Shown piece after piece: positions 1-8,497 of a DNA stretch of 64,000 nt; positions within the stretch are counted from its first letter, which is position 1; the number at the start of each line of letters is the position of its first letter. The DNA is from an uncultured Clostridia bacterium (GTDB taxonomy: Bacteria; Bacillota; Clostridia; Christensenellales; CAG-917). The notes under the pieces are model-generated. The model was not told the origin of the DNA and made no database searches. It saw only the letters and a program-made list of their open reading frames with translations. The position numbers and the translations under genes are program-made. The DNA is taken from NCBI GenBank assembly GCA_944332995.1, contig CALVKR010000006.1, positions 45,940 through 109,939 of the forward strand, read 5' to 3'.

Positions 1-996
1 TTTTTTTTGAAGCTGTCGTCGTTGCCCGCCCTCATTGCAAAAGAGCTTGACACTTCGGCATTCATAGTCATTGTTTTCTTTTGTCTTTTTGAGCTTATCC
101 TCTGCGCCGTCGTCTATTTTTTACAGCTTGACGGCGCAAAAGACGCCATAGACAAATCAAGGCTCAAATATCCGCTTTACGCACTGATGTGCCTTTATTT
201 TTGCGCCAAACTTTTTTTCGCTCTCGGGTTTATAGTAAACTTTGTGACAAACTTTTTGTTTGAATCGATACCTCTTTACGTTGTAATTTTAACGTTTATG
301 CTTCCCGTGGTATATCTCGGATATAAGGGAATAAAGACGATAGGAAGAACGGCTCAGTTTTTCTTTGCCGTAACGGTTATCTGCCTGTTTTTACTTTTGG
401 CGTTTTTAAAGATAAACCTTGACATGGGCAGACTTTTGCCGATATTTTCCAAACCGCCGCAAACGGTGTTTGAATCGATGTTCGGCTACGGGCTGTGGTT
501 AGGCGACTCTCTGCCGCTCGTGTTGTGCAAAATAAAACGTCCCAAAAAGTTTTTGATGCCCCTCTCCTGCGCCGCCTCTTATGGACTCATTGTCGTAGTG
601 TCGATGATTTCGGTGGCCGCATTCGGCTCGGCGCTGTATATAAATCATAATCTGTTTGTAAACCTCTCTGTTTTCAATCAACTCTCAAGCGTGCTGGGCA
701 GACTTCAATATCTCAGCATTATACCTTGGATGGTCGCCTCAATCATCTCAAGCAGTATTCTGTTTTGGTCGGCTTCGACGTGTGCGCAAGCCTTTATCAA
801 AAATGATATTGCATCAAAAGCGGCAGTTGCGCTCATTATCGTTGTCGCTTTTTTAGCCATAGGTCACAGCGACGTGCTTATAGACCATTCCGTGGGATAT
901 TTAGGATACGTTATGACGGGCGCCATTGTTGTGATTGCGCTCAGCGTGCTTATAATAAACGCCGTAAGGAGGAAGAAAGATGCGAAAACTGTATAA
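1..996 (+). CDS. Spore germination permease, GerAB/YndE-type (5' partial)
   Basis: Integral membrane subunit of a nutrient germinant receptor in the spore inner membrane, APC-superfamily fold. About nine hydrophobic segments are visible across 329 residues, including the GYGLWLGDSLP stretch near residue 160. The family is about 360 residues long. Here the frame is open to the window edge and begins around the first or second membrane helix, so the N-terminus is very probably cut off; a TTG at 7-9 is only a nominal start. It overlaps the following gerAC-like gene by 17 bases, as in gerA-type operons. A gerAA gene would be expected just outside the window. The family call is from hydrophobic pattern, size and neighbour. 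Confidence 0.8.
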   Translation, partial: FFLKLSSLPALIAKELDTSAFIVIVFFCLFELILCAVVYFLQLDGAKDAIDKSRLKYPLYALMCLYFCAKLFFALGFIVNFVTNFLFESIPLYVVILTFMLPVVYLGYKGIKTIGRTAQFFFAVTVICLFLLLAFLKINLDMGRLLPIFSKPPQTVFESMFGYGLWLGDSLPLVLCKIKRPKKFLMPLSCAASYGLIVVVSMISVAAFGSALYINHNLFVNLSVFNQLSSVLGRLQYLSIIPWMVASIISSSILFWSASTCAQAFIKNDIASKAAVALIIVVAFLAIGHSDVLIDHSVGYLGYVMTGAIVVIALSVLIINAVRRKKDAKTV

Positions 997-2104
997 GGCA
1001 AAATGGCTTATCCTTTTGATATTCATCTGCCTTTTCACCTTTTTGGGCAGAGTGATAGACAGCTTTTCCGTATCTCAGCTTACGGTTGCGGTGATAATAG
1101 GAATAGACCGTAACGAAAGCGGATATTCCGTCACGGCGCAGACGGTTTCGGCAAGTTCGCAAAGCTCGGGACAAAGCAACGTAACCTACGTCACCGTGAC
1201 GTCGGAGGGCAAGACGGTATCCGACGCAATATCTAAGCTAAGCAAGAAAGCCGGCGGCTTTTTGTCGCTCGCCCATTGCAACGTCGTCGTGATGAGCGAA
1301 AACGCCCTGCTTAAAAATCCCGACGCCGTGCTTTTAAGCCTTGTCAATTCGCATATGCTTCCGCTTAACGCCGTGATAATTTCAACCTTGGACTCGCCTG
1401 CCGAAACAATCAAGGCAAAAATCCCTACGGGAAGCTCCGCCTCGCTTTATCTTCAGGGACTTACGCTGACAGAGGAAAAAAATTCGATAACCAAAAACAA
1501 GATAAACGAATTTCTGACCGACTATACTTCAAAATCCGCATCGTCGCTTTTTGCGCTCTCAACAACGGAAGAAGTTTCAGACGAGGATATTATATCGCAG
1601 TCGCCTGCCGAGGGCACGTCCACTTTGAATCTCGACTCAAACCTCGCCGTAACGGCGGACGGTAAATCCCTCGTTTTGGACGGCGAAGCGTCGAAAGGCG
1701 CTATCCTCATCAGGTCTAAACTTAAATACGTGCCCTTCACCCTCGAGTTTAAAGGGTTGCCGCTCACCTATGAAATTTTAAAATCGGAATGCGATTTAAA
1801 ATGCGAAAACAAAAAGGCCTCTGCTAAACTTAAGGTGTCGGCGGCGATAACGGAAGTTCATTCGGAAAAATTCAGCGAGTATCTGCTCGACTCCGATTTT
1901 AAAATCGCTCTGAAGGCAGAAATAGAAAAGCAACTCAAAGAATATATGCAAAACGCTTTTGAAATTTCAAAGGAAAACGACGTCGACTTTTTAATGATAA
2001 AAAACAAAGCGTATCAAAAAGAGGGTTTAAACTTTGTCGATAAAAACTTTTTGAGCTCTATAAGTTTTTCGCCGTCGGTGGAATTAAAACTCGAAATGAG
2101 CTAA
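980..2104 (+). CDS. Ger(x)C-family spore germination protein lacking the lipobox
   Basis: C subunit of a germinant receptor, 374 residues, the usual family size. An N-terminal hydrophobic segment (residues 9-22) is followed by the family hallmark VAVIIGIDR and a SEGKTVSDAISKLSKK stretch typical of domain 1. Members are normally lipoproteins with a G-C-W-(D/N) motif at the end of the signal. Here that place reads F-L-G-R-V-I-D and the only nearby cysteine, Cys17, is preceded by Ile, so there is no consensus lipobox; the protein would stay anchored by its N-terminal helix or be released. The start codon lies inside the end of gerAB, with AGGAGGAAG just upstream of the ATG. Operon with gerAB. 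Confidence 0.85.
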   Translation: MRKLYKAKWLILLIFICLFTFLGRVIDSFSVSQLTVAVIIGIDRNESGYSVTAQTVSASSQSSGQSNVTYVTVTSEGKTVSDAISKLSKKAGGFLSLAHCNVVVMSENALLKNPDAVLLSLVNSHMLPLNAVIISTLDSPAETIKAKIPTGSSASLYLQGLTLTEEKNSITKNKINEFLTDYTSKSASSLFALSTTEEVSDEDIISQSPAEGTSTLNLDSNLAVTADGKSLVLDGEASKGAILIRSKLKYVPFTLEFKGLPLTYEILKSECDLKCENKKASAKLKVSAAITEVHSEKFSEYLLDSDFKIALKAEIEKQLKEYMQNAFEISKENDVDFLMIKNKAYQKEGLNFVDKNFLSSISFSPSVELKLEMS

Positions 2105-2140
2105 AGCGGTCAAACGCTGTCTTTAACCGCTTTTAGCTTG
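2100..2140 (+). terminator. Terminator of the ger operon
   Basis: Inverted repeat GCTAAAGCGGT / ACCGCTTTTAGC (2100-2110 and 2126-2137), 11 pairs with one bulged T. It begins inside the stop codon of the gerC-like gene. The T-run is weak, so it is a terminator-like hairpin. Confidence 0.6.
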
Positions 2141-2293
2141 CCGTCTCACTTTTGCCCGGTTTTCTTTTTATCATGCCGGGAGCTGTACCCTTGCTCTTTT
2201 TTGTCTTTAATCACGCAGTCAAGGGCGAAGCCTTTCGCCCTTTCGACAATAGCTTTATCCTTTTGCCTGCCTCACCGAGCCGCTCAAAGCGTT

Positions 2294-2629
2294 TTACCGC
2301 CTGCGGTTTGACAAAAACATTATGTATAAAAGCATGGACGGCAAGGCAAGCGACTTTCTCTCGAGCGTTGGCACGCTCTTAGTTTCGAGATTATCCCCTG
2401 CGCCGTTTTCGGGGGCTTGGCTGTCTGCGCTTTTTGGTACTTGGCTATTGCCTTCCGCTGAAACGTCGGCTGTTTGTTCCGCCTCGTCCCTTTGAGCGTA
2501 ATCCGACCTGAAACCGCCGAGATTTGCCTTTTCTATTTCCGAATTTAACGCCTTGACCTTTTGCTTGATTTTTTCATACTCTAACGCCATTTTTTCCATA
2601 GTAGCTTCATCGGGTAATAAAAAATCCAT
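2294..2629 (-). CDS. Small hypothetical protein, coiled-coil N-terminus
   Basis: Not recognised. 111 residues with a good ribosome binding site (GGAGG, 8 nt before the ATG at 2629) on the minus strand, convergent with the ger operon. Residues 8-36 form a charged heptad-like helix (EKMALEYEKIKQKVKALNSE); residues 45-80 are Ala/Ser/Glu/Gln-rich and probably disordered. The last dozen residues (hydrophobic, then NRRR) look unlike the rest, and another frame stays open to about 2172 with Lys/Arg-rich coding-like sequence, so a frameshift near the 3' end is possible. It could be a sporulation-associated small protein, but nothing in the sequence proves this. Confidence 0.6.
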   Translation of the reverse strand: MDFLLPDEATMEKMALEYEKIKQKVKALNSEIEKANLGGFRSDYAQRDEAEQTADVSAEGNSQVPKSADSQAPENGAGDNLETKSVPTLERKSLALPSMLLYIMFLSNRRR

Positions 2630-2705
2630 ATTTAGCCTCCGTTTATAATATTCGCATAAGGCTTTTTTCGTGAAAAAAATAAAAAATAGTTAAATGCGGT
2701 ATAAA

Positions 2706-2734
2706 TTGACTATATCGAACCGTTGTTGTATAAT
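2706..2734 (+). promoter_or_regulatory. Sigma-A promoter, leaderless geometry
   Basis: TTGACT (2706-2711), 17-bp spacer, TATAAT (2729-2734). The downstream ATG begins at 2742, only 7 nt after the -10 box, so the expected transcription start coincides with the start codon. No Shine-Dalgarno sequence is present. Confidence 0.8.
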
Positions 2735-2741
2735 TTTTGAT

Positions 2742-4397
2742 ATGGAACACAAATTTATGACTCCCATTCAAATGTGGGAGGGATACAATCCCGTCAAAGA
2801 TCCGCTTGAAACCTACATTCAGAAGTGTAACGTTTTAAACGATATTGCCGAAACGGAAATGTATTTTACCGCAGAATCGTTAAAGGACGGTAAGATAAGA
2901 GTTTACTCTAAAATGTATGCCCATAAAGATTGGGACACGTCGCACCCTGCCGTTCTGTTTTTGAGCGACCTGAGCACGAGCTCGAACTACGTTGAAATTT
3001 CCGAGATGCTCGTCGAACAGGGATACGTGGTTTTTGTCGTCGATTATGCAGGCTTTATGCCCGACGTGGAAAATCCCACGTCCTTTCCCGACTCGCTCAA
3101 ATACGCCTCTTTCGAGGAGGCGAAACACAACCTCAAATATATGGGAGAGAGCGCAAGGCAAACGCCCTGGTTTGTTTGGGCAAAAATTGCAAGGCGTGCC
3201 ATAACTTTAATGGAAGAGCAAAAGATAATCGACAACGAAAAAATAAACGTCGTCGGTTTTATCCACGGAGCGCAGCTTGCCTGGATAGTCGCCGCTATGG
3301 ACGGTCGGGTTAATGCCACCGTCCCCGTCATGGGTTGCGGACACAACAGCTACGGAGCAAAAGAGGTTTCGGTGCTCGAATCGGAAGAGGAATGTTGCTG
3401 GGTATCCGGTATTTGTCCGGAAACATACGCAAGATTTGTGGGTTGCCCCATTTTATACGCCACGAGCACGAACAGTCTGTTTGCGAACCTCGACAAGGCA
3501 GGCGAGATTATGGCGAGCGTTCCGTCTAAAAACAAATGTCTTGTCGTTGCCCCGAGGACGAATTATCAGCTTACCAAAGAATCTCTCGACAGCATATTGC
3601 TGTGGGCTCAAAGCGCCTTTAAAGCCGAATGTCTATCCGTCCCCTCGCCTAAGGCTTCCTTTAAAATGTCCGACGGCAGGCTTTTGTATTCTCTCGACAC
3701 CGAGCTCGAGCCTATGGAAATCGAAACGTTTATTTCCTTCGACAACGTGCTCCCGCCTATCCGAGATTGGTTTACTCTGCCCAATCCTTACGTGGGACAA
3801 AAGGTAAACTATATCGTCACCCCCTACGACAACACGGAAAAGATTTTCGCCTTTTCAAACGTGAAATATAAAAACGGTCTTATCGTTTCCACCTCGCCCG
3901 TATCCATATCCAAAGACGGCTTCGAGGGCGTCGAAAAAGCGCCTGCCGTAGTGGAAAACAACCGCATAGTTTATACCAATAAGTCGGGGCTGGGAAGTTT
4001 TTCGATTGAATCCTATTCCCTGATTGTAGACGACGCACAGTTAAAACTCAAAACGGGACCGTTTGGTATAAAGGGAGTTTCGGCGGAAAGCGGATACCTC
4101 AGGACGAACAAACTGACAAAGTCAAGTTATGCCGCCGAAAAAACGAGCATACTAAAGATAGATTTTTATTCCAAAGAGCCCAGAGATATAAGGATTCAGC
4201 TTTTCTCGTTCAACACAAACAAAGCCTATGTCGCCAAGTGCTTTTTAAAGGGCGGAGAGAGATGGCAAAAAGTTTTGCTCACTCCGCAGGACTTTAAATC
4301 GGACGACGGCAAGCCTTTGACTCTGTTTTCCGATACGCAGATAACTCTGTTTAAAAACGTAGCTTCGGTTATAATTAACAATATCATTTGGATATAA
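2742..4397 (+). CDS. Alpha/beta-hydrolase-like protein with replaced nucleophile
   Basis: 551 residues from the ATG at 2742; the frame also has a codon at 2694, but that lies upstream of the promoter. Residues 55-330 resemble dienelactone-hydrolase/acyl-hydrolase alpha/beta folds: PAVLFLSDL strand, VVFVVDYAG, then the elbow at residues 172-176, which reads G-F-I-H-G. The family needs Ser or Cys at the middle position (G-x-S-x-G); here it is Ile174, so hydrolase activity is doubtful. The C-terminal 200 residues look like a beta-sandwich, carbohydrate-binding-like module (ILKIDFYSKEPRDIRIQLF). No signal peptide. It is followed 7 nt later by lepB. Possibly a scaffold or binding protein; function unknown. 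Confidence 0.65.
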   Translation: MEHKFMTPIQMWEGYNPVKDPLETYIQKCNVLNDIAETEMYFTAESLKDGKIRVYSKMYAHKDWDTSHPAVLFLSDLSTSSNYVEISEMLVEQGYVVFVVDYAGFMPDVENPTSFPDSLKYASFEEAKHNLKYMGESARQTPWFVWAKIARRAITLMEEQKIIDNEKINVVGFIHGAQLAWIVAAMDGRVNATVPVMGCGHNSYGAKEVSVLESEEECCWVSGICPETYARFVGCPILYATSTNSLFANLDKAGEIMASVPSKNKCLVVAPRTNYQLTKESLDSILLWAQSAFKAECLSVPSPKASFKMSDGRLLYSLDTELEPMEIETFISFDNVLPPIRDWFTLPNPYVGQKVNYIVTPYDNTEKIFAFSNVKYKNGLIVSTSPVSISKDGFEGVEKAPAVVENNRIVYTNKSGLGSFSIESYSLIVDDAQLKLKTGPFGIKGVSAESGYLRTNKLTKSSYAAEKTSILKIDFYSKEPRDIRIQLFSFNTNKAYVAKCFLKGGERWQKVLLTPQDFKSDDGKPLTLFSDTQITLFKNVASVIINNIIWI

Positions 4398-4404
4398 TTA
4401 TCTT

Positions 4405-5040
4405 ATGGACGAATTTAAGCACGACAACCTGCCGCAAAATCTCGATTTAGACGATTTTTCGCAAAACGGTCCTAAGTCGGATAAAAAGAAAAAAACGGTC
4501 ACCGTTCTAACAGCGGTGGGACTATCCCTTCTCGTTGCCGTCATAATTGCGATAATCGTTATTGCGGTCGTTTGCGACACCTTTGTGGTGGACGGGTCAA
4601 GCATGTACCCCACGCTACAAGGCGGTAAAGACAACGTGTATACCGACGGCGACAAGGTAGTCGTAAATAAATATAAAACTCCCGACGTCGGAGATATCGT
4701 CGTAGTCCACCCCGAGGGGCAATCTACGATGATAAAAAGGGTTGTCGCCACAGCCGGCGACAGAGTTAAAGTCGTGGGCGGCGTGCTTTACGTCAACGGG
4801 GTAAAGAGCGACACGTCATATCTTAGCGAGCAAAACAAACTGATGTATGCTTCCTATCCCGACACGCTTCTGGATATGGCGGAGTTTACGGTAAAGGAAG
4901 GACACGTTTGGGTGCTGGGCGACAACCGCCTTGTTTCGCACGACAGCCGAGACCCGGAAATCGGTCAGATATCGCCAGACGACGTTTTGGGCACGGTGTT
5001 TTTGATAATAACAGAAGATAATAAATTAAAGTGGATTTAA
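4405..5040 (+). CDS. lepB: Signal peptidase I
   Basis: Type I signal peptidase that removes signal peptides from secreted proteins at the outer face of the membrane; 211 residues. A cytoplasmic Lys-rich N-terminus (residues 1-32) precedes a single membrane helix (about 33-55). Box B carries the catalytic Ser in DGSSMYPTL, the catalytic Lys is in MIKRVVATAGDRV, and the C-terminal box is LGDNRLVSHDSRD. It starts 7 nt after the preceding stop. No Shine-Dalgarno is visible, and TATAAT at 4393-4398 (overlapping that stop codon) ends 6 nt before the ATG, so it may have its own leaderless transcript or be read by coupling. Confidence 0.93.
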   Translation: MDEFKHDNLPQNLDLDDFSQNGPKSDKKKKTVTVLTAVGLSLLVAVIIAIIVIAVVCDTFVVDGSSMYPTLQGGKDNVYTDGDKVVVNKYKTPDVGDIVVVHPEGQSTMIKRVVATAGDRVKVVGGVLYVNGVKSDTSYLSEQNKLMYASYPDTLLDMAEFTVKEGHVWVLGDNRLVSHDSRDPEIGQISPDDVLGTVFLIITEDNKLKWI

Positions 5041-5440
5041 CTTGCGTTAAATCCTTTTTTTTTCCGTTCTTTTTATTCGGTTTTATAGCTGTTAGCGTAT
5101 TTTCGGAAATAAGTGTTTTTATATTTACATTTACTTATTATTTTGGCTTTACTTTTGTTAAACAAAGCTTTCCTTATTTTCTGACTGTATATTCTTGCGT
5201 TAGCTTTCTATTCTGTTTTATTATTAAACTTCTTACCCGCTGTCTTTATTTTTTTACCCTCCCTTTCCTTCGCTTTTATTCTATTGCCCTTCCCTTACGC
5301 TTTCTTATTTGCCATTTTTTCTTTTAATGCTGCGATGCTCACCTTTTTCTTTTTTTTCAGTTTCCTTTTTCATTTTCGTCAACAAGCAAGACAATGTCGG
5401 AGTGTCCTTAAAAAATATTTTTATTTTTTTAAAAAAAGGC
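5041..5440. other. Pyrimidine-rich intergenic spacer
   Basis: About 400 bp of T/C-rich sequence on the + strand between lepB and perR. Reading frames here translate to Phe/Leu-rich, low-complexity peptides without a ribosome binding site, so I see no gene. An A/T-rich block just before 5441 may help the perR promoter. Confidence 0.6.
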
Positions 5441-5492
5441 TTGACATTCATTTGACTAAGTTGTATATTGCTAATAGGAATTATTATCAATA
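5441..5492 (+). promoter_or_regulatory. perR promoter with Fur-family operator
   Basis: TTGACA (5441-5446), 17-bp spacer, TATATT (5464-5469). An inverted repeat TATTGCTAATA-GGAAT-TATTATCAATA (5466-5492) has 11-bp arms with one mismatch, starts inside the -10 box and ends at the start codon. Its position would block both transcription and translation start, as expected for autoregulation by PerR. Operator identity is inferred from symmetry, A/T content and the adjacent gene. Confidence 0.75.
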
Positions 5493-5876
5493 ATGAGAAA
5501 TACGAAACAAAAGGAAATCATTTATAAATCGGTCACCACAAGGTGCGACCACCCGACGGCGGAAATGGTATACTCCGAGGTCAAAGGCGTTTTACCTCAG
5601 ATAAGCCTTGCCACCGTCTACCGCAATCTTTCGCAGCTTGCCGAGCAAGGCAAGATAAAGAGGATTGCAGTGCCGTCCGCCCCCGACCGTTTCGATAAAA
5701 CTATAAGCGAACATTCGCACTTTTTCTGCTCTGAGTGCAACTCCGTTTTTGACCTCGATTTTGAGGAAGTGGATTCCTTCGTCAAATCGACGGCAAAAAA
5801 TCACGATTGCAGAATAGACAAAATTGACATATTGTTTGCAGGTAAATGCAAAGAATGTATAAACAAAAACAATTAA
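5493..5876 (+). CDS. perR: Fur-family peroxide-responsive repressor PerR
   Basis: 127-residue metal-dependent repressor. The winged helix carries HPTAEMVY and the recognition helix ISLATVYRNLSQL. By alignment with Bacillus PerR the five regulatory-metal ligands appear to be His20, Asp68, His74, His76 and Asp87; Asp rather than Glu at the last position fits PerR rather than Fur/Zur. The structural zinc site is Cys79/Cys82 plus Cys119/Cys122. The N-terminus is about 17 residues shorter than in Bacillus. It lies 21 bp upstream of rubrerythrin in the same direction, the classic perR-rbr arrangement of anaerobes. Weak ribosome binding site AGGAA lies inside the operator. Confidence 0.88.
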   Translation: MRNTKQKEIIYKSVTTRCDHPTAEMVYSEVKGVLPQISLATVYRNLSQLAEQGKIKRIAVPSAPDRFDKTISEHSHFFCSECNSVFDLDFEEVDSFVKSTAKNHDCRIDKIDILFAGKCKECINKNN

Positions 5877-5897
5877 ATTTAAAAGGAGAAAACTAAA

Positions 5898-6440
5898 ATG
5901 GCAAAATTCGTATGTTCGGTATGTGGTTACGTTTATGAAGGAGACGAGGCTCCGGCAAGCTGCCCTCAGTGCAAAGCCCCCAAAGAAAAATTCGTAAAAC
6001 AATCGGGTGAAATGTCCTGGGCGGCAGAGCACGTCGTAGGCGTTGCAAAAGGCGCAAGAGAAGATATAATCAAAGACCTCAAAGCAAACTTTGACGGCGA
6101 ATGCTGCGAAGTGGGTATGTATCTCGCCATGGCAAGAGTAGCTCACCGTGAGGGATATCCCGAGATAGGTCTTTATTGGGAAAAGGCGGCTTATGAAGAA
6201 GCCGAGCACGCCGCTAAATTCGCCGAGCTTTTGGGCGAAGTCATCACCGACTCTACAAAGAAGAATCTTGAGATGAGAATCGAAGCGGAAAACGGCGCAA
6301 CGATGGGTAAAACCGATCTCGCCAAGAGAGCAAAAGAGCTCGGACTTGACGCTATCCACGACACCGTCCACGAGATGGCTCGTGACGAGGCTCGTCACGG
6401 AAAGGCTTTCCAAGGCTTATACAACAGATATTTCAAATAA
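5898..6440 (+). CDS. Reverse rubrerythrin (rubredoxin domain first)
   Basis: Peroxide/oxygen-reducing diiron protein of anaerobes, 180 residues. The N-terminal rubredoxin-type Fe(Cys)4 site uses Cys6, Cys9, Cys22 and Cys25, followed from about residue 45 by a four-helix ferritin-like domain with E-x-x-H iron ligands ([20 protein letters not shown]). Having rubredoxin at the N-terminus is the reverse of classical rubrerythrin and matches the H2O2/O2 reductases of Clostridium. Strong ribosome binding site AAAGGAG. Cotranscribed with perR and probably induced by peroxide or oxygen through it. Confidence 0.92.
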   Translation: MAKFVCSVCGYVYEGDEAPASCPQCKAPKEKFVKQSGEMSWAAEHVVGVAKGAREDIIKDLKANFDGECCEVGMYLAMARVAHREGYPEIGLYWEKAAYEEAEHAAKFAELLGEVITDSTKKNLEMRIEAENGATMGKTDLAKRAKELGLDAIHDTVHEMARDEARHGKAFQGLYNRYFK

Positions 6441-6467
6441 CCAATACAAATTTTCCTTCTATGAAAA

Positions 6468-6499
6468 AAAGAGGAGCCGCATGGTTCCTCTTTTTTTTG
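6468..6499 (+). terminator. Terminator of perR-rbr
   Basis: Stem AAGAGGAGCC / GGTTCCTCTT around loop GCAT with one G-T pair, preceded by an A-run and followed by eight T. The A-run also makes it usable from the minus strand, where the antiporter gene ends about 150 bp away. Confidence 0.85.
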
Positions 6500-6647
6500 T
6501 TCGTTTTTATCCGACGCTTTTCGGCAACGCTGTAAGCCAAAGCGTTGCATTTCCCCGTAAGCCGTGCAAAGCGGCAGGAATAAATTTTGCGAGCCTTGCA
6601 CTTTGCGTATGGCGTCAATTTATGTTGCAGATGCTTTGACACAAAAT

Positions 6648-8081
6648 CTATTCGCCCTTGTTTTCGCCGGATGAGCTTTCGTCTTTTGTTTCGCCTGAAT
6701 TATCAGATGCGGAAACGTTGTCGAAATTCCTTTCAAAAACGGTGGTATGCTCGCCCGTTTTGTTGATTATCATTTCGTTTTCAAATTTGCCAGGCGACAG
6801 GATATCCTCGCTGTGATCCTCTACGCTGTCCTGTCCCGACGAAAGGACTATCTCGCCGGAGCCGTCAAGGAACTGCGCCTCACTCTTTCTCGTCTTGCCG
6901 TAAAGCAGTTTTAAAAAGAGCGGTGTAAGTAGCGAGGTTGCGATAATGAGTATCAAGACAAACGGCATAATGGCAGGATCTATCATATTGTAGTCTATAC
7001 CCTTTTGGGCGCATACCAAAACGACTTCCGCCCTGCCCATCATTGCCACTCCGACGACAAGAGAATCTTTTGCTTTATACTTACAAATAAGCGCGCCTGT
7101 TCCGCAGCCTATGACTTTGCCCAACATACCCGCAATCACATAGCATACGCCGAACAGCGCAATCGTCGCCGTTATTCCGCTAAAGTCTGTGTTTATTCCT
7201 ATATTCGCAAAAAATACGGGGGCAAATATAAGGTAAGAGCTTATATCCGTTTTTCGGTCGACGTATGGAGACTCGCTCAAGCCGGAGAGCATAAGCCCTG
7301 CCATAAACGCACCGGTTATATCGGCTACACCAAACCACTTTTCTGCGGCGTAGGCGTAGAAAAAGCAAACGGCAAAGGACCAGATAGCCACTCTGCGGTT
7401 GTGCGGATAGCGGCGTTCGAGCTTTTTGAAAAGCCATCTGAGCAGAAGTCCGATACCTATCGCCGCCACAAAGAACAGCACCGTATAAAGGATAACCATA
7501 CCCGTTGACGAACCACCGTCACCCTGCGACAATCCTATAATGAGCGACAAAAGTATAACGCCTATTATGTCGTCCAAAATAGCCGCCGAAACGATTGCCG
7601 TTCCCACTTTCGTCTGAAGCTTGCCCAACTCTTTGAGCGTTGCCACCGTTACCGAAACCGACGTTGCGGTGAGAATAACTCCGTAAAACAAATTTGTATA
7701 GATTGTCTCTTCCGACCAATCTGCAAATCCGCCGTTGAAACCGCAGGCGACGACAAAGCCCAAGCCCATAGGAACGATAACTCCGAGCATCGTTATTACG
7801 GTAGCCGAAAATCCGGTGGCTTTAACTTGTTTAATGTCCGTGCCAAGCCCTGCGCTGAACATAATGAGCACTACGCCGATTTTGGCAAGGAAAGAAAGTC
7901 CCTCGAGCGTAAAAGAAGTAAAAATCTGTTGTCCGGGAATAAGCTTTATAAGTCCGAGCAATATGCCCACGATAAGCATACCGACAACCTGCGGCAACCC
8001 TATCTTTTTGCTTCCTATGCTCAGTAGTTTGGAAAAAAACAATATCATTGCAAGAGGCAATAAAATCGAAAAGTATTCCAT
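6648..8081 (-). CDS. Cation:proton antiporter, CPA2 family
   Basis: Membrane Na+(K+)/H+ exchanger of the Kef/NhaS3/GerN type, 477 residues. Eleven to twelve hydrophobic helices occupy residues 1-390, with conserved stretches LPQVVGMLIVGILLG, SATSVSVTVATLKELGKL, AAILDDIIGVILLS and MMGRAEVVLVCAQKG. The C-terminal 85 residues are acidic and Ser-rich, without a TrkA-type nucleotide-binding domain. GerN-type antiporters take part in germination in some Bacillus species, but nothing here ties it to spores. Ribosome binding site AGGAGG lies 12 nt before the ATG. Single gene, converging with rbr. Confidence 0.88.
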   Translation of the reverse strand: MEYFSILLPLAMILFFSKLLSIGSKKIGLPQVVGMLIVGILLGLIKLIPGQQIFTSFTLEGLSFLAKIGVVLIMFSAGLGTDIKQVKATGFSATVITMLGVIVPMGLGFVVACGFNGGFADWSEETIYTNLFYGVILTATSVSVTVATLKELGKLQTKVGTAIVSAAILDDIIGVILLSLIIGLSQGDGGSSTGMVILYTVLFFVAAIGIGLLLRWLFKKLERRYPHNRRVAIWSFAVCFFYAYAAEKWFGVADITGAFMAGLMLSGLSESPYVDRKTDISSYLIFAPVFFANIGINTDFSGITATIALFGVCYVIAGMLGKVIGCGTGALICKYKAKDSLVVGVAMMGRAEVVLVCAQKGIDYNMIDPAIMPFVLILIIATSLLTPLFLKLLYGKTRKSEAQFLDGSGEIVLSSGQDSVEDHSEDILSPGKFENEMIINKTGEHTTVFERNFDNVSASDNSGETKDESSSGENKGE

Positions 8082-8347
8082 AAACAGTTCGTCCTCCTAA
8101 ATTTTCTCGCAATTTGCAATAGTTATAGCACACTATTAAATGCCTGTCAAATTAATATTTAAACAAAAATTTATTTTTTTCGTGTAAAATTTTACCTAAA
8201 TTTACAATAATAACACGCTTTCAGATTTGATTTTGACAGTTTTACCGTCTTTTTTTCTTTAATATATTTACGCTAAGTGTATAAATTTTGCGATAAACAG
8301 CCACAAATATTAGGAAAATAAAAAAAGACAATAAATATATAAAACGG

Positions 8348-8376
8348 TTGCAAAAAAAACGGTTATGCTATATAAT
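8348..8376 (+). promoter_or_regulatory. Promoter of tRNA-Gln
   Basis: TTGCAA (8348-8353), 17-bp spacer, TATAAT (8371-8376), 11 nt before the mature tRNA. The remaining bases back to 8082 are A/T-rich with no gene seen. Confidence 0.75.
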
Positions 8377-8387
8377 GCTTCTTGCGG

Positions 8388-8461
8388 TGGAGTATGGTGT
8401 AGTGGTAGCACGAAGGCCTCTGACTCCTTCGGTGTAGGTTCGATTCCTACTACTCCTGCCA
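8388..8461 (+). tRNA. tRNA-Gln (anticodon CTG)
   Basis: Full cloverleaf, 74 nt with encoded CCA: acceptor GGAGTA/TACTCC, D stem GTG/CAC, anticodon CTG at 8420-8422, T arm GTAGG-TTCGATT-CCTAC, discriminator G73. Position 1 (T) faces T72; a weak 1-72 pair is a known identity feature of bacterial tRNA-Gln. Positions 31 and 39 (C and T) do not pair. Confidence 0.93.
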
Positions 8462-8471
8462 GATAAAAATT

Positions 8472-8497
8472 AAAGCCTTGCGTCGCAAGGCTTTTTA
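8472..8497 (+). terminator. Terminator of tRNA-Gln
   Basis: AAAGCCTTGCG / CGCAAGGCTTT hairpin followed by T's, 10 nt after the tRNA. Confidence 0.85.

Noticed and set aside
5031..5327. Phe/Leu-rich reading frame after lepB
   Set aside because: T-rich low-complexity sequence without ribosome binding site; overlaps the lepB end.
5592..6413. 273-codon frame antisense to perR-rbr
   Set aside because: Shadow frame; both + strand genes have clear motifs and ribosome binding sites.
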